This document shows, piece by piece, positions 14,501 to 19,393 of a DNA stretch of 19,393 bases. Origin of the DNA: Burkholderiales bacterium (GTDB lineage Bacteria; Pseudomonadota; Gammaproteobacteria; Burkholderiales; Burkholderiaceae_C); NCBI GenBank assembly GCA_947450745.1, contig CANFYD010000009.1, forward strand, positions 1 through 19,393, read 5' to 3'. Below the pieces are notes generated by a model. That model worked only from the letters and a program-made list of their open reading frames with translations, did not search any database and was not told where the DNA came from. The translations under genes and the position numbers were made by a program. Numbering within the stretch: position 1 is the stretch's first letter; the number at the start of each line of letters is the position of its first letter.

Positions 14501-14797
14501 GCCTTTGTGCTGGACGATGGTCAGACGCTGTTCAAGACCTGCTCGATCGGCTTCTCCTGCTTTCCGCTCTCGCTCCAGCATCCGCAGGCACTCGACTGGA
14601 CCACCATGGTGGACCTGGCGGACACCGCGATGTACGCCGTCAAACATGGCGGGCGCAACGGTTGGTTCGGCCTTGTCAGCGCCCGCAGCGTGTCGCCCGA
14701 GGCGCTGCTTGAGCGCACCCGCCAGCCACTGGAACCCTGGATCGCCGCCGGGGAGCTGGAGGTGGCCTCGCATCAGGATGCGGCACCGGCCCGGTAG
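11594..14797 (+). CDS. Membrane diguanylate cyclase with periplasmic beta-propeller sensor (paralogue 2)
   Basis: 1067 residues from the chosen ATG. An in-frame GTG at 11549 exists, but the ATG at 11594 starts a clean signal peptide (MRGMLLRACFLFLLLL...AIA, 1-23) with AAGG upstream. Architecture matches its upstream neighbour: propeller blades with repeated xWVGT units (about 35-690), Y_Y_Y-type domain (about 700-780), one membrane helix (about 786-806), a longer coiled coil (ALEQRVSERTEELHSLALEL and on), then GGDEF from about 850. The active site is GGEEF (939-943) with I-site RASD (930-933), so an active, feedback-inhibited diguanylate cyclase is expected. The sensor blades have diverged more than the catalytic end, suggesting a different or shifted ligand. 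Probably co-transcribed with paralogue 1, since the gap is 51 bp without a terminator. Confidence 0.93.
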   Translation: MRGMLLRACFLFLLLLIAVPAIAGNNPLAQPRFVSVGEAGAITDGVVSAIAQDAAGLIWVGTSAGLLRYDGYQFHSFKFIKEGARNAGTSFVRAILPAADGRLWVGTESDGLGLFDPHSEQWTFYRSEAGNPTALAPGTIRALAQDNDGSLWVGTIGGGLNHLNPRDGSFRHYRQAEGSLADDRIQSLLRDSRGDLWVGSWSGLARRVAGSDRLLPVFSDPAAGPEQLADKIISMLAEAPDGRIWVGTQQGDLLIIDPVTGAGEWLDRAVTGGSAKRSSVSALAVMNPQEVWVARASGLELRAVSDGRLLSQVRHDARKPWGLASNDVRVLLRDAAGWTWVGSYGGGLQRHNPKPNGLWVRRPDDDQSSVFAEADVRSLLQLSQGEIWVGTAERGIAIMDQQLRVIATILPVAAGRPGFKGGRVSGLTQTRDGHVWVGTDTRLYEFSPERKLLAEHVAGKGRVRRMLASHDGALWVGTQDGLYRREPGSGDFSRTTLVGAQVLHGDINALVEAADGSVWVGGETGLYRQAPAARELQLMSSPPGAGLANPSVLGLLLDQQQTLWVDTSAGLHRMIAFDGSQARFERISERHGVGGRAFGANLLDDERGRIWTQRAVFDPASASVFEFRVADGFDIGTGWFRAYAKLADGRLLFGGSKGLQVVEPAKFERWSYAPPLVVSELRIGGLQVPAQALQNGLRLTPAQRSFSVEFAALDYSDPGQNRYQYQLLGFDEGWINTGADFRVASYSNLDPGRYLLRVRGSNRVGDWSPHELSIPIDILPAWWQTWWARLLAALLLSGLVLGVVQLRTRLLLKRQIALEQRVSERTEELHSLALELQQKSQALELSSLSDPLTGLRNRRFLTQHIEVDLAQALRRHEDQRLHGAQPAEDADLIFFLLDIDHFKQVNDRHGHAAGDAVIMQIRGRLQQVFRASDYLVRWGGEEFLIVARGSSRAHAAGLAERARAAVAEQAFVLDDGQTLFKTCSIGFSCFPLSLQHPQALDWTTMVDLADTAMYAVKHGGRNGWFGLVSARSVSPEALLERTRQPLEPWIAAGELEVASHQDAAPAR

Positions 14798-14815
14798 CTC
14801 GGGGGCCGGCAAACG

Positions 14816-15535
14816 TCAGTCCTGCAACCCCGCCCAGCGCTGCTGCGTCCCCACATCAACCCACAAGCCTAGGTACAGCTCGGCGGCCAAGCTTTGCGCG
14901 GCGATGGCGGCCTCCAGGCAGGGGCGCAGCGCGGCTTTTTGACCCGGCATGACAGCATCGAACAGGCTCGCGTGCAGCAAGCCGACGCTGGCCCAGGTGT
15001 AGCGCGGCGGGGTGACCCCAGCGATCCCAGCGGCGTCCAGCGGGCCGCTGGTCGCCAGCCCTTGCGCGCTGATGCCGAAATCGCCGCCCGGGTGGTGGGG
15101 GCTGTTGGGTGCCAACCAGAGCCGCCCGGCCAGCGTGCTGCGGGCAAACTGCTCGGCCACGGCCGCCTCGAAGCGGAAATCCGGCACGAACACATCGCCG
15201 GACACGACCCAGAACGCGGCGTCGCCATCGGCGCAAAGCAGCGGCAGCGCCTTCTTGATGCCGCCCGCCGTCTCCAGCGCGCCGCCCGGCTCCCTCGATT
15301 CGTCGCTGTAATGCAGGCGCACGCCAAAGCGCTGGCCGTCCCCCAACTGGGCCGGGAATTGCTCGGCTAGCCAAGCAGTGTTGATGACGATGTCCGTCAC
15401 CCCCCCGGCCGCCAGCGCCTCGATATGCCAGACGATCAGCGGCTTGCCGCGCACGCACAGCAGCGGTTTGGGGGTCAGGTCGGTCAGCGGCCGCATGCGC
15501 TCACCGCGCCCGGCCGCAAGGATGATGGCTCGCAT
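14816..15535 (-). CDS. murU: MurU-like nucleotidyltransferase (N-acetylmuramate 1-phosphate uridylyltransferase)
   Basis: 239 residues. An upstream in-frame ATG at 15574 exists, but 15535 is preferred: it gives MRAIILAAGRGERMRPLT, the standard N-terminal nucleotide-binding loop, and AAGGAA lies about 10 bases ahead. Other signs are TPKPLL with K23, GALETAGG, the metal-binding Asp in VVSGDVF, and the C-terminal WVDVGTQQRW. Length and motifs fit MurU of the peptidoglycan recycling route (AmgK/MurU), which turns MurNAc 1-phosphate and UTP into UDP-MurNAc in the cytosol. Relatives are often annotated as mannose-1-phosphate guanylyltransferase, which remains possible. The usual partner AmgK kinase is not in the window. 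It converges on the diguanylate cyclase gene with an 18-bp gap. Confidence 0.8.
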   Translation of the reverse strand: MRAIILAAGRGERMRPLTDLTPKPLLCVRGKPLIVWHIEALAAGGVTDIVINTAWLAEQFPAQLGDGQRFGVRLHYSDESREPGGALETAGGIKKALPLLCADGDAAFWVVSGDVFVPDFRFEAAVAEQFARSTLAGRLWLAPNSPHHPGGDFGISAQGLATSGPLDAAGIAGVTPPRYTWASVGLLHASLFDAVMPGQKAALRPCLEAAIAAQSLAAELYLGLWVDVGTQQRWAGLQD

Positions 15536-15573
15536 GGGGAGAGATTCCTTCGGGTTCGTAAGCCGTTTGCTCA

Positions 15574-15594
15574 TCTTTCAACAAGCTCAGGACC
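15574..15594. repeat. Degenerate copy of a dispersed TTCGACAAGCTCAGG-type extragenic element
   Basis: CTTTCAACAAGCTCAGGAC lies in the 110-bp gap between the kinase and murU-like genes. It resembles the short extragenic sequence CCTTCGACAAGCTCAGGG that recurs between genes in many proteobacteria, with one or two changes. Recognition is from memory; only this one copy is visible here. Confidence 0.4.
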
Positions 15595-15645
15595 GGCGGA
15601 ATGGTAGCGCCTGGTTTAAGCGGCCAAGCGAACCCTCTTCCAACC

Positions 15646-17460
15646 TCACCCCCCCAGCATCCCCCCGCCCTGCACCGGCAACCAGACTCTGAACACGCTG
15701 CCGACGCCGGGCGTGGATTCAAGCTCGATGCGGCCGCCGTGTTTTTTCACGATGGAAAAGGACAGTGACAGGCCCAGGCCGGTGCCTTGCCCGACCGGCT
15801 TGGTGGTGAAAAAGGGATCGAAGATGCGGCGCTGCACTTCCGCACTCATGCCGCCGCCATCGTCGCCGACCTCCACGCAAACCCAGCCGTCGGCGGCGCA
15901 ATAGCTGCGCAAACTGATCGTGCCACGCGGGTTCGCCGTCGCGGCGATCGCTTGCGAGGCGTTGACGATCAGATTCATGAAGACCTGGTTGAGCTGCCCG
16001 GCCAGGCAGTGCACCGGCGGCAAGTGGCCGTAATCGCGCCGCACATCGGCCCGGTATTTGATCTCGTGCTGCACCACGTTGAGGGTAGATTCCAGGCCCT
16101 GGTTGAGGTCGGCGTCCTGCCAATCGGACTGATCGATGCGCGAAAAGTCCTTCAGATCCATGACGATTTTCTTCACCCGGGACAGCCCGTCTTCGCTCTC
16201 CTTCAGCAATTGCGGCAGGTCGTGCAAGATGAAATCCAGGTCCGCAATGCGCGTCAGCTGCGTGATGCGCTGCTGCAAGGCGGGGTTGCTGCCGCCCAGA
16301 TCCAAGGCGCTGTACATCGCGATCAGGTCAAGCAGCGGCTGGACGTAGCGGCGCAAGGTGCTCAGGTTGGAACTGACGAAGCCGATCGGGTTGTTGATCT
16401 CATGCGCCACGCCGGCCGCCAATTGGCCGAGCGAGGCCATTTTCTCGGCTTGCAGCAAGCGGTTCTGCGCTTCGTCGATATGGGCGTTGGCTTGCTGGAT
16501 GGCCTGGAAGCTGCAATTCAACTCGTTCTGAGCCAGCACCTCGGCGCTGCGGTCCTGCACCAGCCACCAGATGTCGGAATCCGCCCGCTCCGGGTTGGCC
16601 GGGTAGGCGATCAATTGCACCCAGATCGACTGCCCGTTGGCGGTGACCATGACCATGTCGTGGGTCACCGACAAACCCTTGCCGAAGCCCAGCCGGGCCC
16701 GTCGCCCGAGCCGGACATACGCATGATCGTCGAGGAAGAATTGCCTGGCCAGCAGGCCAGCCACGCCGATGTCCTCGGTCAATTCGAAGATAGCGATGAA
16801 TTTCTTGTTGCCGCGCGTCAAGCGGTCGCCGCGGCTGCAGGTGATGCCGATCGAGGCATTCTCCAAAAACGCTTCCATCTCGTGATGGCTGAGCAGCAAT
16901 TCGGCCGTGCGAGCCGCCAGGATTTGCTCCACCCGGTTCTGCACGTAAAGCATGTCGCTGATGTCCAGGCAGGTCAGCAGCAGCAAGCGTCCCCACTGAC
17001 ACTCCACGACCTGGCCGCTCACCTCCAGCGAGCAGATCGCGCCGCTGGCACTGACCGCCTGACACTTCAACAGCGGCGGCGCTTGAGAAAACAGTGGCGG
17101 CGGCTCTGCGGCAGCAACAGCAGCAGCAGCAGCAGCGGCATTCAGGCAAGACTCGACATAGCCACGCAGCGCCGGCGCGCACGGGGCACTGACCCAGTCG
17201 GCATAGCGCAGCGCCTGCAGCTGCGCCAAGTCGTAGCCCAGCAGTTGCTGCATCGCCGGGTTGGCAAAAACAATCTGCTCACCCTCCAGCAGCAACAGCG
17301 GCGCGCTGACGGCCAGCAAAGCGGCCAGAAAGCCCGGGTCGGTGCCACGGCCCGTGGCCGACCCTCCAACCGCCGGACTCGGTGCCAAGCCGCCAACCAG
17401 CGTCTTGGGCCAAGGCGGCAGGCTCACCGCAGCCAACGACTCAGCAGAGCTCAAGTTCAT
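15646..17460 (-). CDS. Soluble PAS-domain sensor histidine kinase (paralogue A)
   Basis: 604 residues. The ATG at 17460 is chosen over longer frames because AGGGAG lies 9 bases ahead. No signal peptide or membrane helix is apparent, so it is cytosolic. Domains: a PAS domain at about 45-170, interrupted by a poly-Ala run (108-118); a second PAS domain at about 190-305 (FLENASIGITCS, IWVQLIAYPANPE); a coiled coil; the phospho-accepting H353 in GVAHEINNP; a long helical stretch before the second helix (VKKIVMDLKDFSR, 429-441); and the ATPase domain with N496/N500 (NLIVNA), DDGGG (533-537), FDPFFTTKP and GTGLGLS. All catalytic motifs are intact, so it should autophosphorylate. No receiver domain or response regulator is nearby, so its target is unknown. 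Very similar to the next gene upstream, from which it probably arose by duplication. Confidence 0.93.
   Translation of the reverse strand: MNLSSAESLAAVSLPPWPKTLVGGLAPSPAVGGSATGRGTDPGFLAALLAVSAPLLLLEGEQIVFANPAMQQLLGYDLAQLQALRYADWVSAPCAPALRGYVESCLNAAAAAAAVAAAEPPPLFSQAPPLLKCQAVSASGAICSLEVSGQVVECQWGRLLLLTCLDISDMLYVQNRVEQILAARTAELLLSHHEMEAFLENASIGITCSRGDRLTRGNKKFIAIFELTEDIGVAGLLARQFFLDDHAYVRLGRRARLGFGKGLSVTHDMVMVTANGQSIWVQLIAYPANPERADSDIWWLVQDRSAEVLAQNELNCSFQAIQQANAHIDEAQNRLLQAEKMASLGQLAAGVAHEINNPIGFVSSNLSTLRRYVQPLLDLIAMYSALDLGGSNPALQQRITQLTRIADLDFILHDLPQLLKESEDGLSRVKKIVMDLKDFSRIDQSDWQDADLNQGLESTLNVVQHEIKYRADVRRDYGHLPPVHCLAGQLNQVFMNLIVNASQAIAATANPRGTISLRSYCAADGWVCVEVGDDGGGMSAEVQRRIFDPFFTTKPVGQGTGLGLSLSFSIVKKHGGRIELESTPGVGSVFRVWLPVQGGGMLGG
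17118..17135. repeat. CAG trinucleotide repeat coding for poly-Ala
   Basis: Six CAG units in a row on the plus strand, within the first PAS domain of kinase paralogue A, where the minus strand encodes a run of Ala (about 108-118). Slippage would change the Ala count without a frameshift. Confidence 0.85.
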
Positions 17461-17619
17461 GCAACCGACTCCCTGGCCTGTTTGATTCCTGCGCTTGCGG
17501 CGCCCGGAGGGTAGTGAGGATGCCGCGACATGCGGTAGCGGACGCAAGCGTGCTGTTGCGCTATTGCGCAGCAAGCATCGCCATTGGTGCACTCATCACT
17601 TTACTCAGATCATTTTTAT

Positions 17620-17665
17620 CAATAAAGCTTTGCCAAGCAATAAATAGCGTCGAAATGCCAATAAA
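17620..17665. promoter_or_regulatory. Three spaced CAATAAA repeats in an AT-rich gap upstream of kinase A
   Basis: The 247-bp gap 17461-17707 separates the two kinase genes and turns AT-rich from about 17590 to 17710, unlike its surroundings. It contains CAATAAA at 17620, 17638 and 17659 (TTTATTG on the coding strand), 18 and 21 bp apart, close to two helical turns each. This is consistent with a promoter region for kinase A with repeated regulator or nucleoid-protein sites. No convincing sigma-70 pair could be fixed, and no terminator is seen for the upstream kinase. Confidence 0.4.
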
Positions 17666-17707
17666 TTCATGTTTGCCGCGCGACCAGGCCGTTCAGCAGG
17701 CTAAGTT

Positions 17708-19393
17708 TCAAAAAGCTTCGTAGCGCGTCGGGCAGTGGAAAAACTGCGTTTCGTCGTAGACGCCCGGCCCGTGCACCGGCAGCCAGACCTTGAAACAACT
17801 GCCCTGCCCGGGGGCCGATTCCAGCTCGATGCGGCCGCCGTGCTTGCGCACGATCGAGAACGACAGCGACAGGCCCAGGCCCGTGCCCTGGCCCACCGGT
17901 TTGGTGGTGAAAAAGGGGTCGAAGATGCGGCGCTGCACTTCCGTGCTCATGCCGCAGCCGTTGTCGCGCACTTCGATGCAGACCCAATCGCCGTCGCTGT
18001 GGCTGCGCAAGCTGATCAGGCCGCGCTGACCGGTGCTCATGTCGATCGCATGCGAGGCATTGACGACCAGATTCATGAACACCTGGTTGATCTGCCCGGC
18101 CATGCAGCGCACCGGAGGCAAATTGCCGTAGTGCTTGCTGACATCGGCGCGGTACTTGAGCTCATGCATGATCACGTTGAGGGTGGAGTCCAGCCCTTGG
18201 TGCAGGTCGGCCTCCTGCCAATCGGCCTGGTCGACCCGCGAAAAGTCCTTCAGATCCTGGACGATTTTCTTCACCCGGCCCAAGCCCTCCTCACTCTCCT
18301 TCAGCAACTGCGGCAAGTCCTCCTGGATGAAGTCCAGATCGGCCGCCTGCTTCAGCTGTTTGAGCTGGCTTTGCAACTGATGGTCGTTGTTGGCCAGTTC
18401 CTGCGCGTCGTACAAGGCCACCAGCGCCAGCAGCGGCTCGACGTAGCGGCGCAAGGTGCTCAGGTTGGAGCTGACGAAACCGACCGGGTTGTTGATCTCG
18501 TGCGCCACGCCGGCCGCCAGCTGCCCGATCGACGCCATTTTTTCGGACTGCAATAGCTGGTTCTGAATTTCTTCAAGCCGGTGATGAGCTTGCTGGATGT
18601 CCTGGTAGTTCTTGGCCAGCTCGGCATGTGCCCGCGACACCTCGCTGCGGTCCTGCAACAACCACCAGATGCCCGCCTCGACTTGCTCCGGGTTGGCCGG
18701 GTAGGCGATCAGTTGCACCCAGATGCGCCGACCGCGGGCCGTCAGCATCTCGATTTCATGCGCCAGCGATTGCCCCTGACTGAGCACCGGCTGGGCGATG
18801 CTGATCAATTCGGCATAGCTTTCGCTGCTGGCGAAGAAGCTGCGGGCCACCATGCCGCTGGTACTCACACCCGCGTCGATCTCGAACATCTCGGCAAACT
18901 TCTTGTTGCTGCGGATCAGCCGGCTGCCGCTGCTGCAAATGATGCCGACCGAGGCGTTCTCCAAAAACGCCTCCAGATCGTGGTTGCTCAGCAGCAGCTC
19001 GGCCGTGCGGGCGGCCACCACCTGCTCCAGCTCTTGCTCATGACGCTTCAGCGCATCCTCGGCGACGCGGCGATCGGTCACGTCGAGCAGAGTTTCAATC
19101 GCCCCCACGACCTTGCCCTGCATGTCGATCAACGGTGCAGCGGTGGCAAAAATCCAGCGCCCGTACTCGCCAAAATGGGCGAAGTAGTCCTCGGACTCCA
19201 CCGCGTTGGCGACCAAGGGCTGGGAATTGAGCCGGCTGCCCTGCAGCAGCTCAGCCGCTTCGGCCATCCGCCCGTCCACGATCAGATCGACCAGCAAGGG
19301 CCGCGCTTCCTTGTAGAACGGCCGCCAGGGCTGGTTGCTGCCCACCATGTCGAGGGCGGCGATGCCGGTCAGCTGCGCGCAGGCCGCATTCCA
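17708..19393 (-). CDS. Soluble PAS-domain sensor histidine kinase (paralogue B), 5' end missing
   Basis: Partial: the frame runs off the window edge, with 561 C-terminal residues visible. The first ATG inside (19348) is not the start, because the 15 codons before it (WNAACAQLTGIAALD) read straight into the same PAS domain. Domains in visible numbering: PAS at 1 to about 110 (ending in an ETLLDVTDRR-type motif); coiled coil; second PAS at about 155-275 (FLENASVGIICS); phospho-accepting H298 in GVAHEINNP; second helix VKKIVQDLKDFSR; ATPase motifs NLVVNA, DNGCGM, FDPFFTTKP and GTGLGLS. Intact and probably cytosolic, though the missing N-terminus could hold a membrane or further sensory part. It is close to paralogue A from the second PAS domain onwards, while the first sensory parts differ. 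Confidence 0.92.
   Translation of the reverse strand, partial: WNAACAQLTGIAALDMVGSNQPWRPFYKEARPLLVDLIVDGRMAEAAELLQGSRLNSQPLVANAVESEDYFAHFGEYGRWIFATAAPLIDMQGKVVGAIETLLDVTDRRVAEDALKRHEQELEQVVAARTAELLLSNHDLEAFLENASVGIICSSGSRLIRSNKKFAEMFEIDAGVSTSGMVARSFFASSESYAELISIAQPVLSQGQSLAHEIEMLTARGRRIWVQLIAYPANPEQVEAGIWWLLQDRSEVSRAHAELAKNYQDIQQAHHRLEEIQNQLLQSEKMASIGQLAAGVAHEINNPVGFVSSNLSTLRRYVEPLLALVALYDAQELANNDHQLQSQLKQLKQAADLDFIQEDLPQLLKESEEGLGRVKKIVQDLKDFSRVDQADWQEADLHQGLDSTLNVIMHELKYRADVSKHYGNLPPVRCMAGQINQVFMNLVVNASHAIDMSTGQRGLISLRSHSDGDWVCIEVRDNGCGMSTEVQRRIFDPFFTTKPVGQGTGLGLSLSFSIVRKHGGRIELESAPGQGSCFKVWLPVHGPGVYDETQFFHCPTRYEAF

Noticed and set aside
14786..14809. Inverted repeat CCGGCC/GGCCGG between the convergent cyclase and murU-like genes as a two-way terminator
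   Set aside because: Only a 6-bp stem with a 12-base loop across the stop codon and no T-run on either strand; too weak to call.
13454..14812. 452-residue minus-strand frame opposite the second diguanylate cyclase
   Set aside because: Same shadow effect; no motif, and it overlaps the conserved GGDEF coding sequence.
15536..15574. Longer start for the murU-like gene at 15574
   Set aside because: It would add 13 residues before the canonical nucleotide-binding start, while 15535 has AAGGAA at good spacing.
15787..17514. 575-residue plus-strand frame opposite kinase A
   Set aside because: His/Gln/Arg-rich antisense shadow of the kinase. A similar frame appears opposite kinase B (17735-18556), because both are mirrors of conserved sequence.

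Overview
The window looks like chromosomal DNA from a GC-rich betaproteobacterium of the order Burkholderiales, probably the Comamonadaceae or the Rubrivivax/Leptothrix/Roseateles group. The main reasons are an HU protein with a long Ala/Lys/Pro histone-H1-like tail, a UbiH-type ubiquinone hydroxylase, a MurU-type sugar nucleotidyltransferase, and a copper gene set of a kind common in that order. No rRNA, tRNA, CRISPR array, insertion sequence or phage gene was seen. The placement is inference from protein style; no search was run.

Layout. 3-272 (+) is the 3' end of an EamA/DMT-type transporter, overlapping tail to tail with the copper operon. 257-4403 (-) is a tight four-gene operon, read from high to low coordinates: a small secreted protein of unknown function, a TolC-family outer-membrane lipoprotein (ATGA overlap), a Tat-exported laccase-like multicopper oxidase, and a periplasmic cupredoxin fused to a CusF-like domain. 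Just upstream on the same strand (4527-4964) is a small secreted His/Cys-rich protein whose start lies next to a 26-bp dyad. 5112-5678 (-) is the HU/H1-like DNA-binding protein, closed by a clear intrinsic terminator at 5019-5042. 5757-7025 (-) is the UbiH-type hydroxylase, divergent from an aldo/keto reductase at 7137-8117 (+). 8252-11542 and 11594-14797 (+) are two tandem paralogous transmembrane diguanylate cyclases with large periplasmic beta-propeller sensors. 14816-15535 (-) is MurU-like. 15646-17460 and 17708-19393 (-) are two paralogous soluble PAS histidine kinases, the second cut by the window edge.

How the genes fit together. The copper genes form a coherent envelope module: oxidation of Cu(I) by the oxidase, copper binding by the chimeric cupredoxin/CusF protein, and an outer-membrane channel. 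No P-type ATPase, RND pump, membrane-fusion adaptor or copper regulator is encoded here, so the TolC partner must lie elsewhere or the channel works differently. The right half is a signalling region: two duplicated c-di-GMP synthases and two duplicated PAS kinases, with no response regulator in the window. Both pairs look like local tandem duplications. The two diguanylate cyclases differ by exactly 14 residues (two heptads) in the helix joining membrane to catalytic domain.

No stretch longer than 300 bases lacks a gene. The longest gap is 17461-17707, an AT-rich probable promoter region with three spaced CAATAAA repeats.
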